DNA from: Tamarix chinensis
Lineage: Eukaryota > Streptophyta > Magnoliopsida > Caryophyllales > Tamaricaceae
Assembly: GCA_030549775.1 (NCBI GenBank)
Contig: CM060175.1
Coordinates: 96,649,470-96,713,469, forward strand
Direction: 5' to 3'
DNA length: 64,000 nt
Below the pieces are notes generated by a model, which saw only the letters and a list, made by a program, of their open reading frames with translations, ran no database searches and was not told the origin of the DNA. Of this stretch, positions 45,861 through 58,490 are shown piece after piece. A program made the translations under genes and the position numbers. Within the stretch, counting starts at the first letter, position 1, and every line of letters starts with the position of its first letter.

Positions 45861-48800
45861 CAACAGACTCCCCCACACAACCTTAATTCATACCCACCTT
45901 GTTGTTTACTTAATTCCACTTTCTCCTCATTATTTCACAAATGGCGAACTACTTAGGTCGTCCATACCTTGTTTAGCCAACATACTCCCCTTTGGTCATT
46001 CTAACCTCTTATTTTTCTTTTTCAAGTCTTCCACTTCACCCCACTCACTCACATAACCCAACCTACATGACGTAGGGGTCACATCACATCACACTACATC
46101 ACAACACATCACACTACATCACAGCATATTAGCACACGAAGACTAGGATACGGGGACGTACCTCGGATCCATGCAGCGCTTCACAAACAAGCATATAGTA
46201 TACATATTATAACACCCAATTGTACAAAGCATATAAGACACTTAAAACATGCAGAGCACACAAGAGCCTTAGTTACGTCCTTACCTAAATCGGCGCCGGG
46301 CTTGGAGCACGCTCCTACACCTCTTGGGGTTTGACCCGGTTCACCTAAAAGAGGGAAAGAGATCCCTAGTTCGTGGGTCCACGATAAAGCTTTCCTAGAC
46401 CCGATAGAAATCGAAAACTAAATTAGAACTATCCTATCAATCAATAATTTCAATTATTATAATTTAATCGATACAAAGAGACACAAACTATTTTTCTTGG
46501 AAATTGTGTCCAAAACTTAGGACTTAAAAGCATAGCTCTATTAAGATTTAAGATTAAATATAAATCAAAACAGATTAATACAAACACACTTAGGACATTT
46601 CAAATTAGTTTGGAAACCCGAGAAGAATAAGCGATCATAGGTTAATTTATCGAAAATAACTTATTTATTAGGTTTTACAACTAAATAAGTAATCCAACCA
46701 ATTTACATAGAATCAAATCCCAACCGATTAGGTTAAAACATAATTTAAATGATGTAAAACCCAAAGATAGAAATCGATTAGATAAACTACACATAGCAAA
46801 ATTAATTCTACAAAATCATCCCCGAAGATTAGGGTTTTAAATGCCTAACTACGAATGGACCAAATTACTTTGATTACCTCAAATTGATAGTTTTAAAATA
46901 CAATTAAACTAATTTTAGATAAATCCAGATAATCAAATTTCAACAAAACAATCTTCCGATTAACCAATTCCAAACAATCCATTTTTAAAAATTAGGGTTT
47001 TAAAGCCCATGACACAACTCAAGTAATTCAAATCAATTGATTACAATTAAAGGTATTAGAAAGCAATTAGGATCATTTCAACTACTTCTATAAATCTAAC
47101 TTTAGAAAAACAATTATACAAATACCCAATCTCGTAATCTTACTTAAAATCTAGGGTTTTAGGCCCGAAAATGCAATTCGGTAAAATTCTATAAATTTAA
47201 TCAAATTGAATGTTTAGAAATACAATTAAATACATTTTATAACATATCAAATAATCAATTGCTCAAAACCGATAAAAGAAATACGCAATTCAGCACAATT
47301 AGGGTTTTTGAACCCGGAACGCAAATCCGACCAATTATTGCCAAAACATACCAATTGACGGTTCAGAAATGTAATTAAACATATTCTAATATAATTTATA
47401 TAGTCAATTGAATAAAATAACCCAATTACAAAATCTAATTTAAACCCGCGGGGGTTTTGACCTAAAAATCCAATTCCGGTCAAATACGCACAATTTTCCC
47501 AAATCAACACTTCTAATATAAAATTAAATACATTTTAAATGATACCATAAAATCAATTGAGCGGAATGGCTCAATTATACGACCCAATTTCATTATACCC
47601 GAAATTTGACCTAGGAATCAAATTCCGATAAAACCTGCATAAATTTCTCAAATTGATAGTTCCAAAATGAAATTGGATACATTTTAAAACATATTGTATA
47701 ATCAATTTGTCCGAAATCACAAAAACGGGCGGATCCGAAAAATTTGGGCATAACCCGGCTAAAAATCCAATTTTTCCAAAATTCCAACACAACCACAAAA
47801 TTAATGTATCTAAATCAATCTTACAGCACATATATACACAATCAAACAACCAATTTAGCTTTTCATAAGCTAATCCATACTCAATTAATCAAATATATAT
47901 ATTAGGGTTTTCGAAAATTATACCAAATGAAAAACCGACAAATCGAGGCAAAGGAAGGCCGGAGAAGCTTCGTCTGGGAATGGGGGTGGCTCGCCGGTGG
48001 CCAGCGAGGCTCGCCGGAGCCGAACGGCGGCTCGCCGCTGCTGTTGCTGCTCCCGAGCGCAGTTGCTTCAGCGGCTCTGCTTCGGTTGCTGCTGCGGCTG
48101 CTGTTGGCTGCGGTCGAGTTGGCGGTCGTGTCGTGGCTGGCGGTGGCTGCAGGTTGGAGGCCGGCCGGCGGACGAAGGAGGAGCGGGCAGGGAGAAGGGC
48201 AGCCGGCTAGGGTCGCAGGACAGGGGCAGGGGACAGGGAGAAAGGGAGCCGGGAAAGGGAAGAGAGAAAGAAAAAGAAGAGAGGGGGGTCGGGGGTCACG
48301 GCAGGTGCGGGTTCTTCTTTTTTTTTTTTTTTTTTACAAAAACAAGTATCATTAATATTAAAAGCTTAAAAATTAATATTGGAAGGTTTTATCTAAAATT
48401 TATTAAATAAAAATTATTTTGAAACGATCCGAACACTTAAAATAAATAGAAGAACTACAAACAGAATTTCAGAAACATTTCCGAAATAATTAACCAACGA
48501 ACGTAAAAATTTATATTATTTACGGAAATATATTATAAGGCCTCGAAAATTTATTTAAAAGTATATAATAAAATATTTAAGTCAAATTCTAATAAACTGA
48601 GACTAATTTAAATATTTTCTGAACCCAGTTTTTCCGTAAACCAAAACACATAAAACGAAAGAGAATTAATTCCAGAAAGAATTTCATAAATAAACTCTGA
48701 AAATCTTTTTAATTTAAAACTTTCCAAAAATACTAAAGATTACCGAAAATAAATAAATTTAAGTCGGAAATATTTTCTACGAATAAAATTCTTAAAATAA

Positions 48801-49186
48801 ATTTAACTATTTAAATAGAAATTCTATAATTTAAATAATATATTTCGTTAACGAAATATAACTTCAAAACAAAGTCGTAATCACATGACGAAGATATAAT
48901 CGAAAACGAATTAAAAATATTAAAATCCAAAATACGAGAAAGAACGGGAATATATATTTTTAACCGAAGATCGAAATCATAAGAATATAATAAAATCACT
49001 GTCGTGAACGAATTTGTCTAGAATGGTTCGCAACGACAATGATTAATTACATTCAGTTATGAATTCGAAATCATCGATAATTCTGTAAAACGAAACGAAA
49101 TTAGAATAATTAATTATTTACATCAAATTCGCTAATAAAATCATTAAACTTAATAAATCTGGATTTTAAAAATACGGGGTATTACA

Positions 49187-50621
49187 ACAAATCCTCAGGT
49201 GACTTCAAATCAATAGACTGATTTGGTGACTGGTTCACCAGGTATGTTGCCATGTGAACGACCTTAACCCAAAACCCTCTTCCTAACCCTCTTCTTGATA
49301 ACATACATCGAGCCTTCTCCAATAAGGTTTTGTTCATCCGCTCAACAACCCCATTCTATTGTGGTGTTCCAACAAAAGTGCGGTATCTCGCTATCCCATA
49401 GTCTTGGTAGAAATTAGTGAAACTCTGCTTAACAAACTTAAGACCATTAACTGTCCTGAGACACTTAACATGTTGCCTAGTCTACTTCTCTATCAAGGTC
49501 TTCCAAGGTTTGAAAGCACCAAACACATCATTCTTATGATTTAAGAAATAAACCCATACCTTTTTAGAGAAGTCATAAATAAATGTGAGCAAGTATCGTG
49601 AACCACCTTTGGAAATCACTCTCGCTTGACCCCACAAATTTGAATGGATATACTCAATATGCCCTCTCATACTATAATTAGTTGTTGAAAAGCTAACCCT
49701 CTTCTGCTTGCCAAACACATAGTTCTCACAAAATCCTATAGTACCTGTACTCTGTCCACCCAGCAACACCCCTCTTAGATAGCTCAGTCAAACCCTTGAC
49801 ACCCATGTGTCCCAGTATCATATGCCAAAGTCTCGTAATATAGACAACCTTAGTGATATCACAATAGTTTTCCCCACAATAATGGAACCTACCAACTCAT
49901 ACAATGTTTTGACTTGCTTCCCCTTTCATAACCACCAAAGACCCTTTTGTAACTCTCAGGGTACCATCCTCAATATAACATCGATACACATTACAATCTA
50001 AGTAACTCAAAGAGATGAGGTTAGTAGACATCTATTAGACACACCTCTTATTGGACAGTATTCCAACCACACCGCCATGCATCCTCACCTTCACTATCCC
50101 AATCCCAGCAATTTTGCAAGCGACATCATTATCCATCAAGACAACTCCACTTGGAGTCACCTCAAACATCTAAAACCAAATCCAATTGAAAAAATATATG
50201 GTAAGAGAACCCATAATCCAAGATCCATATATCATCGATCTTGTTTTGGCTATTGGTGTCCAACAATACATCTCCACTACTATCACCATGGGAAATTGCA
50301 TCATGATCCTTTGTACTGGATGACTCACCAAAAGTAGCACTAGGCTTCCTATTAGGACGAAACTTCCTAACATGCCCCTTCTTGTGACACCCATAACATG
50401 TCACATCCTTTTGTCAACTCTTTGACTTAGATTTAGATTTTTTACAGTCACCAGACCCCCACTTTTGTGTCCTCCCCTGTCTACCAATCCCTCACTATGT
50501 GAGTCCCTAGAAGTAACACTACCAGCTAACTAACTATCAATCAAATCTCATTGTAGCAGGGTAGATTTCACATCCTTAGGGAATAACTCTTCCTTCCCAT
50601 ATAAAATAGTATCATGAAAAT
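49187..50621 (-). pseudogene. pol: Copia-1 integrase, protease and gag zinc knuckle
   Basis: On the minus strand, leftwards: CYGCHKKGHVRKF (50365-50403, gag knuckle C-x2-C-x4-H-x4-C with the last Cys now Phe), DIWILDYGFSYHI (protease, family LDSG; here DYG), FGKQKRVSFSTTNYSMRG and HIEYIHSNLWGQARV (integrase start, family HSDLWGP with the first catalytic Asp now Asn), GGSRYLLTFIYDFSKKVWVY, then GIARYRTFVGTPQ and NGVVERMNKTLL, where the catalytic Glu is kept. The second Asp (family TDNG) reads TVNG. LTR-H cuts the integrase on the left and LTR-I cuts gag on the right. Confidence 0.85.
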
Positions 50622-53600
50622 TGTAACACCCCCAAAATTCACTCCTGAAAAAAAAATTTGAAAGGATAAAGCGGAAGCTAGAAGAGAATCTGGGGAATGT
50701 TACCGCCACATCTAACACAAGATAAATGTCCACCATCTATCTTATACTAGATGCAAGGCTAAAACCTGTCAAACAAAACTTTAAACATCAATGCCGTAAG
50801 GATAAACTCCCACAAGGAGGTATCCACAGGCAGATGGCAAGTGAATCAATTCACTAAATAAAATCATCGCTGAATTGATCAGCGGAACCTGTGAAATAAA
50901 TCCGAATTTTAAAAGCTTATCAGAGTACGAGAAACTGAAAGGTAATTACAATACCCCTGATATTTTAAATACAACACTTGAAACTTCCAGACATAAATAC
51001 AGTTAAACAAGACCAATCCCCGGATTGCCTACTCTCTCAAGTCAAGTCTTCCACCCAAATATAATATTCGAACTGAAATCTGCACAAGAGATCTGCTCCC
51101 CACCATCAGTGGATCATCACAGGACCCATTCAATCAAGGTAGCATTAGTACGGGTCCAGTACTGAGTAAATCAAGACAACCCAACTCAGGGAAGGAAACA
51201 TGAAACACATAAGATATGAAAGACTATAGCTTACAATTCTTATACTCAATTATACATGTATTACATACAATAAAATATAGGATCACAGATTCATACTCAT
51301 GAGTACATTACTAGACATGACAACACATAAGATATAAGCGTATAAGAAATCACGATTGCATGCTAAGCAACACCCATCCAACAATCTGATAATAATTACT
51401 ATTACATCCGATTTTATTTACTTACGATGAGTTCAGGGACCCCACTATTCTTAAACCGGTGGAACGGTCTGAAGCACCTCTCGGGGACAACACATCCGAG
51501 CCACTATTATCGTCCGGTGGAACGGACCCTACACCTCGGCCCAACTCACGTGATCTTCCACTTTAAATAATTAGTATCTTATTCAATGATTTTATCCAAT
51601 CGTAAATCAGGCCCACATAAATTATTCTCTAACATAAGGATATAGCATAAGGTATCAAATATTTCCAAATCCATACTCAACACTTCACATACTCAAATAC
51701 ATACCATATTCAACGTTATACTAACATGCATTAGCATTGAAGCTATGAATTCACACATACATAAAATTACCATACAGAACACAGCATATACTTGACAAGA
51801 TTAAATGATCAATAAGCATAGTCATCACCTTCCACTCGGAACAGAAATACATCCAGATTCTATCATAAGTAAAGGTAAGTAATGACTTACCTCAATCCGA
51901 AGCTAGCTAAGCAAATTGAGAAAGAGGGAGAGCTATTGAAAGCTCGACAATCCACGAGAAAGTTTTCCTAGATCGCCGATAGAAATCGGAACTAGGTTAG
52001 AAACCATCTTATCAATCAATAATTCACATATTCTAATTAAATAAACACAAACGAATACAAACAATCTTTATTGGAAAACGTGTCCAAAACTCAGGACTCA
52101 AGAGCATAGCTCTATTAAGATTAAGATTAAAATATAAATCAAATGATTTAAAACCCAAAGACAGAAATCGATTAAATAAAAGACACACAGCACAATCAAT
52201 TTATAAAACAATCCCCAAGGATTAGGGTTTTAATGCCAACGACAAAACTCAGGTAATTCGAATAAATTAATTCCAATTAAAGGTATTAGGATACAATTAG
52301 GATCATTTCCACTACTTCTATAAATTTAATTTTAGAAAAACAATTATACAAATAACCAATTTCATAATCTCACTTGAAATCTAGGGTTTTAGCTCCGAAA
52401 TTACAATTCGGTTGAATTCTATTAATTTAATCAAATTGAATGTTTAGAAATGCAATTAAACACATTTTATAACATATCAAATAATCAATTGATCAAAACC
52501 AATAAAAGAAATACCCTATTTAGCACAATTAGGGTTTTTGAGCCGGGAACGCAAATCCGATCAATTCTTGCTAAAATATATAAATTGATGGTTCGGAAAT
52601 GTAATTAAATATATTTTAACATAAATTTTATAGTCAATTGAATAAAACAACCCGATTACACAATCCAATTTAGTTCCGCAAGAGATTTGACCTAAAAATC
52701 CAATTCCGATTAATTACACACCATTTTCCCAAATCAACACTTCCGATATGAAATTAAATACATTTCAAACGATATTGTAAAATCAATTGAGCGAAACGAC
52801 TCAATTACGCAACCCAATTTCAATACACACGAATTTTGACCTAGAAATCAAATTCCGATTGATTCCGCATAAATTTCTCAAATTGACGGTTCCAACATAA
52901 AATTAGATACATTTAAAAACATATTGTATAATCAATTTATCTAAAATCACCAAATCAGACGGATCCAAAAAAATTTGGGCATAACCCGGCCTAAAATTCA
53001 ATTTTCCAAATTTTCAACACAAACCATACAATTAACATATCCAAATCAATCTTACAGCACATATATACATAATACAACAATTAATTTAGCTTATCACAAG
53101 CTAAATCACACTCAATTAATCAAATTAATATTAGGGTTTTCGGATATTTATACCAAACGAAAATCAACAAAATCGGAGCAAAGGATGGCTGGAGAAGCTT
53201 CGTCGGGGACCGGGGGTGGCTCGCCGGTGGTCGGGAGACGTCGACGGTGGCCGGGCGGTGGCGGCGCGACCTGCACGGTTGCTGCTGCTGTGCGCTGCTG
53301 CTGGTGGCACGTAGCTGCTTCGATGGCTCCTGCTGCGGCTGTTGCGCAGCTGCGGCGTCGTCGGTGGTGGCAAGGGGCAGCAGGTTGGAGGTCGACGGCC
53401 GGCGAAGGAGGAGCAGGGAGGAGGAGGTCAGGGCTGGGGTTTCTACGCAGAGGGTAGTGCACAGGGGAGTCGGGAAAGGGAAAAAGAAGAGAAGGGAGAG
53501 AGGAGGTAAAAGGAAAAGAAGAGGGGGGGTCGACCGGTCGGGTGGGTTTTTTTTTTTAAATACACATATAAAATAAAATACTAAAAGTATAAAATTATTA

Positions 53601-54411
53601 ATGGATGATTTTATCTAAAATTTATTTAACGAAAATTTATTTTATAAGGTTCCGAAGGCTTAGAATTAATAAAAGAATTATATAAAGAATTTCGAAAACA
53701 TTTTCGGAAAAATTTACCAACGAACGTAAAAATTTATATTATTTACGGAAATACATTATAAGACCTCGAAAAATTATTTAAAAACATATAATAAAATATT
53801 TAAGTCAAATTCTAATAAACCGAGACTAATTTAAATAATTTCTGAAACCGATTTTTCCGCAAATCAAAAAGTGTAAAACAGAAGAAAATTAATTCGGAAA
53901 AGAAATTCACAATTAAACTCCGAAAACCTTTTTAATTTAAAAATTCCCAAAAATATTAACAATTTTTGGAAACAAATAAATTTAAAGTCAGAAATATTTT
54001 CTACGGATAAAATCATGAAAATAACTTTAACTATTTAAATAGAAATTTTATAATTTAAATAATATATTTCGTTGACGAAATATAACTCCAAAATAAAGTC
54101 GTAATCACACGACGAAGTTATAATCGAAAACGAATCTAAAATATTAAAAATCAAAATACGAGAAAGAATGGAAATACATATTTTTAACCGAAAATCGAAA
54201 TCATAAGAATATAATAAAATCATGGTCGTGAACGAATTTGTCCAGTATGGTTCGCAACGACGACGATTAATTAAATTCAAATATGAATTCGAAATCGGCG
54301 ATAAATTCATAAAACGAATCGAAATTAAAATAATTAAATATTTACATCAAATTACGCTAATAAAATCATTGGGCTTAATAAAATTAGGTTTCAAAAATAC
54401 GGGGTATTACA
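50622..54411 (-). mobile_element. LTR-I: giant solo LTR (3.8 kb), TSD AAAAT
   Basis: It begins TGTAACACCC and ends ACGGGGTATTACA. The 5-bp copies AAAAT at 50617-50621 and 54412-54416 are identical, and copia gag lies on both sides. From 51840 to the end it parallels LTR-H closely, including the GC-rich patch (53180-53450), purine-rich patch and (T)n run. It is shorter because the minisatellite is absent and the CCGGTGG module is down to one unit (51440-51535). No internal retroelement domain is present. Confidence 0.9.
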
Positions 54412-54929
54412 AAAATGATTAAAACTTGCAAGCAAAGAACATAACAACATAATAGCCAAATATTCAATATTTAATTTAACATCTATATTATGAAAATCCA
54501 TAACTGTAGAGTTAAATTTATCTAAATAAATTTTTAAAGATTGACCCTCAACTAATTTTAGGTCATGAAGCCAAATCTTCAACAATAGCCGATTTGCTAC
54601 TGATTTTGTCATATACAATGCCTTAAGCTATAACCACAAGGCACATGTTGTTGATTCTTTTGCTACTTCTCACAAAACCTCATTTGACAAACACAATTGT
54701 ATGGTAGAGAGGGAATTCAAAACTAATTCTTCAAATCTCTCATCCATCATTGATTCTGGTTTCTTCAAATGACCAGATAAATCTTTTTCCAATCCATTCT
54801 GAATTAAAATTATCCACATCTTCAATTTCCATAATTTAAAATTGATAGGTTGAATAAACTTCTCAATATCGAATCTTGTACCTATCCCGATAACCATATA
54901 TCTTCAACAAAGGAACTCAGACACCAAAT
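54412..54929 (-). pseudogene. gag: Copia-1 gag N-terminus and leader
   Basis: On the minus strand, FDIEKFIQPINFKLWKLKMW, ILIQNGLEKDL and the later LKIWLHDLKLVEGQSLKIYL and LDKFNSTVMDFHN are seen. These match copia gag (F.G..NF..W+..M...L...+L, and L..LKM.EG.S+..+L..F..+...L). The 54897-54929 stretch carries the PBS next to the 5' LTR. It continues leftwards beyond LTR-I. Confidence 0.8.
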
Positions 54930-55478
54930 TGTTACAGAATTAGCGTGTATTTAGAGAGATCCAAACCAAATCAAAATTAACAAGACTATGCACAACTGAG
55001 GATTCAATCACAAAACAAAACAATTGAGGAAAAATTAGAGATATTTATTCTTGATCTTGTGTAATCACAAGATGATTAAACTAATTAATCAATGAATTAC
55101 ACAAATCTCTAATTCTCTTTGAAAGGATAATTCTATAGTGAAGAAGAGAAAGTTGGGACGCACGACTCTCGACAGTAAGCGTTTCAACATGTTTCCGTTT
55201 ATAGAAGAAAAAACCCTACGGGGCAAAACAACGTGTTTCATAAATAAGCAAAACATACGGTATGTGTTTAGGAAACAAGGACTCCCGTGTTTATTTTCTT
55301 ACTCTCAACTTTTTCCCAAAGCACATCAAAGTTTTTTTTTATCAAAAACACAGACCATGTTTATTAACATGGTACCTCATGTTTCACACATAAAATCCAT
55401 ATTACACTAAATTTCTCCAACACCTACACAAATCAACATAATGTTATGTTGTGCTCAAATACCCATTCAAAACTCACA
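54930..55478 (-). repeat. Right (5') LTR of Copia-1
   Basis: It runs from TGTTACAGAATTAGCG to AAAACTCACA and is 549 bp long. It pairs with 41103-41647, and its right flank CATCC completes the target duplication. Confidence 0.9.
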
Positions 55479-58310
55479 CATCCTTCTTGAGGTCTCTATA
55501 TAAAAAAGTTATCTTCACATCTAGTTGTTCCACCTCTAAATCTAGAGTAGGAGTTAGTCCTAAAATTACATGGATTTATGTCATCTTCACCGTTGTAGAG
55601 AATGTATCATCATAACCAACCCCTTATCTTTGGGAAAATCCCTTGACCACAAACCTTACCTTATGCCTTGACTCAATTATGCCCACCTCATACTTGATCT
55701 TGAAAACCCACTTGTTCTTCAAGACATTTGTTCCCCTTGACCTAATATTTTCCACAAGCTTATAAGTGTTCTTATTTTGGAAGGATATCATCTCTTCCTT
55801 TGTTACAACCAACCACTTATCTTTGTGGACATCATCGAGGGTCTCATTATAGCATTAAGACTCTCTGCCATCCGGGTGTAACACACAGTCCATTACAGGG
55901 TAGTTATTTTTCCATCTCATTCCTTTGGTGGATCTTCTTACTTCTTGTAGAGATTTAGGTGTGTCAAACTCTTGGGGTTGTTTTAGTTCAAGCTATCAAT
56001 ATTCACTTTTTAATGCCTTAGTGGGGTGCCTCGACACCTATTCATTTGAGTAAGAATATGCCTCAACCACCCCTTTTGGATTGATCTTCATTGGACCACC
56101 TACCTCGAAATAGTCATTAGACTCCACTAAGTCATTGATGTAATCCTTTAGCCTTCCAATCCCATATTCTACGAAGTCTATGATATTTTAGTCTTCAAAG
56201 AACACAACATCTCTACTTTAAATGACCTTCATGGCTACCAGATCATACAACTTGTAACTGAACTTTTCTTCACCATATTTGATGAACACACGCTAATGAG
56301 AATTATCACCCAACTTTATCCTCTTATACTTTGGTATATGGATAAATGCTTGATAGCTATATACCCTGAGGTGGTTGTAGCTTACTTTCCTACCAAGCCA
56401 CACTTTGTCAACCACATCATCGTTTAGAGGACTTGATGGATATAAGTAGACGAGGTAACATGTTGTTTGTAAAGCTTCACCCTAGAAGAGCTTGGAATAT
56501 CAACATATGAGAGTAAACACCTTACCCTCTCCATTGATGTGCGAATTATTTATTCTGTTGCTCCATTATGTTGAGGGATTTTAGAAATAATTTGCTTATG
56601 CTGGATTTCATGAGCCTTATAGTATTTGTCAAATGGAATAAGGTATTTACCTCCTTTATGTATCTAAATACACTTTAAATTCGTCTAAGTTGCACTCTCA
56701 ACTTTGGTATGAAAAACCTTGAAGTTGACCAAAACTTGATCCTTGATCATCATGGGATATATCTAGAGTTTCCTTGAGAAATCGTTAATAAATGTCACAA
56801 AGTATGATGATCTTCCCAGTGACTTCACTTTCATCAGGCTACATACATATGAGAAGACCCAATTAAGTTTCCCTTTTGAGCATCTCTCAATACCTTTAAT
56901 ATAATGGGTTCATTTTTGCTTGACCATAACATAATGATTTCACTGTTCAAGTGTGCCCCTTCAAACTTAAGTAAAGTGCCTCAACCACTAAGAGGATTTA
57001 TCTCCTTCTCGATCATATGGCTAATTCTATAATGTCATATATCATAAAAATATTCCATAGAATTTATATCATTCGATAGACACAATTTTATTAGAGTCTC
57101 ATATAATGAGCAACACTTGCTCCCCCTGGCCACTACCAAGGTCTCATTTGTGAACTTTCATGTGCCTTTTCCAAACTACCTTATTTAGCCCTCATCAAGC
57201 TTCATAGTTGAGATGAGGCTCATCCTTAAGTCTAAAACATGTCTCACCTTTGATATACAACCCAAGCTCATCTTTAGTTGTATGCTCCTTATATCAACTA
57301 TCTTTGATATGCCATCATCACCCATTCACACCTCATTAAAGTTTCCATACGTATAAGAGGAGAAGTACTCTCTTTGTGAGGTAATATGGTAGGACGCACT
57401 AGTGTCCATTACCCATTCGATATAGGAACATGATGTGTTCGTGTAAGAATTTAGTCTCTCTAAAACAACCAATAGTTCATCATCAGTGATTACTATTGTT
57501 TATTTATCCTTATTTCACTTTATCTTTTCATCTATCTTCAACTCCCAATAGTCCTTCTTCCAATGCTTGAGCTTCCCATAATGAAAGTAAGGTTTATCCT
57601 TCTTTGAGTTCCTCAATCCACTTTTAAACCCCCCTCTACATCTCACCCTTGGGCCTTCCTCGGCCTAACACAAATGCATCGGACTTGGATGATGATACCA
57701 TATAGTCTCCTATTTTCATCTTTTCTCCAATAAGTGATGCCATCACAGAAGCCATTATGAGTTTTTTTCCTAGGCCAAAGTTGTCGAAAGACACATAAAG
57801 TATCTCCCAACCATCTAGTAGGGATACTAGGACTAGAAGAGCTTGAACTTATTCCCCGAATAATATCTTTATGCTCTTCAACTAGATTAATATTTTTTGG
57901 AACTCATTAAGGTGCGATAAAATAGGTTATCTATCTTCATATCTCAATTTGTACAACTTTCTCATGAGTTGCACTTTGTTTCTAGTCGTTTTATTCTTAT
58001 GAAGTGAACATAGCTTAGACCATACACCATAGCCAATGGTTTATCCCTCAACATGATAAATGACACTGTAATCTATGTATTAATAGATATAACCGCAAGA
58101 TATTGTATCAAATTTCTTTCACTCCCCTTTATTTTCTTTTATATTATCTAGCACAACTCCTTTATTTTTTATCATATCGACTAGCTCTTTTACATATATC
58201 ATGATCAAGTATTCTATCTTTATCTTCTAGGTGTTATAATTCATGATATTTATCATCACCATAACCAACTTACCAATTTACATGCCTACCAACAAAGCTT
58301 TGATACTAGT
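55479..58310 (-). pseudogene. pol: Copia-2 N-terminal RT, integrase, protease and gag
   Basis: On the minus strand from left to right in the window: VEQLDVKITFLYRDL (RT, cut by Copia-1), QNKNTYKLVENIRSRGTNVL and KNKWVFKIKYEVG (RT entry), DVVDKVWLGRKVSYNHLRVY and KYKRIKLGDNSH (post-integrase, 56200-56520), then the decayed integrase core and GAG-pre-integrase (56520-57250). WVMDTSASYHITSQ (about 57390-57430) is the protease, with DTG now DTS. A knuckle-like YFHYGKLKHWKKDYWELK (about 57545-57600) has lost its Cys residues. gag extends to 58290, and a PBS-like CTAGTATCAAAGC lies next to the LTR. Confidence 0.8.
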
Positions 58311-58490
58311 TGTTAGAAAATAATAATAACAACCTTTGCATAATTATGAGGAAACTGAAGAGTAAATTTCAAGCATAAAGAAATAAAAAACTGTGGGAGG
58401 AATAATATGAAACTTTTATTGAATATAAAGGCTTGTGGAGATAATTAGGAGCTTGTACTCATCTCTATACAAAATGGTGAAGAGTGGAAC
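58311..58490 (-). repeat. Truncated LTR between Copia-2 and Copia-3
   Basis: TGTTAGAAAATAATAATAAC and the next 160 bp match the start of the LTRs at 36839 and 61203. Then the text changes abruptly to RT-coding sequence of a second copy. About 450-570 bp of LTR is missing. Confidence 0.75.

Larger units (their letters stand above)
43764..49186 (-). mobile_element. LTR-H: giant solo LTR (5.4 kb), TSD ACAAA
   Basis: It begins TGTAACACCC and ends GGGGTATTACA. The 5-bp copies ACAAA at 43759-43763 and 49187-49191 are identical, and the copia integrase lies on both sides. At 5423 bp it is the longest LTR here and has no internal retrotransposon domain. It holds the hairpin (44269-44287), three CCGGTGG units, a minisatellite (45170-45860), long A/T-rich DNA, a GC-rich patch (47930-48210), a purine-rich patch (48215-48300) and a (T)n run. 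An open frame of 142 codons at 47927 is compositional. LTR-I is its nearest relative. Confidence 0.9.
41098..55483 (-). mobile_element. Copia-1: complete Ty1/copia element, TSD CATCC
   Basis: The element itself spans 41103-55478. It has LTRs at 41103-41647 and 54930-55478, and identical 5-bp target copies CATCC at 41098-41102 and 55479-55483. Without its two inserted LTRs it would be about 5.2 kb, the usual size for copia. On the minus strand the 5' LTR is at the right, followed by a PBS-like TTTGGTGTCTGAGTTCC (family TGGTATCAGAGC). A polypurine tract AAGGTGGAGAAT lies at 41648-41659. Coding order gag, PR, INT, RT, RNase H is correct, but all domains are broken. It sits inside the Copia-2 RT. 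The LTR pair differs at roughly 14 of the first 97 positions, so the insertion is old. Confidence 0.9.

Noticed and set aside
47927..48410. GC-rich open frames of up to 142 codons, and the similar ones at 52975-53576
   Set aside because: They overlap in several frames on both strands, consist mainly of Arg, Gly, Ala and Ser, and lie in the GC-rich part of LTR-H and LTR-I. The corresponding frames in the two LTRs do not keep a common protein.
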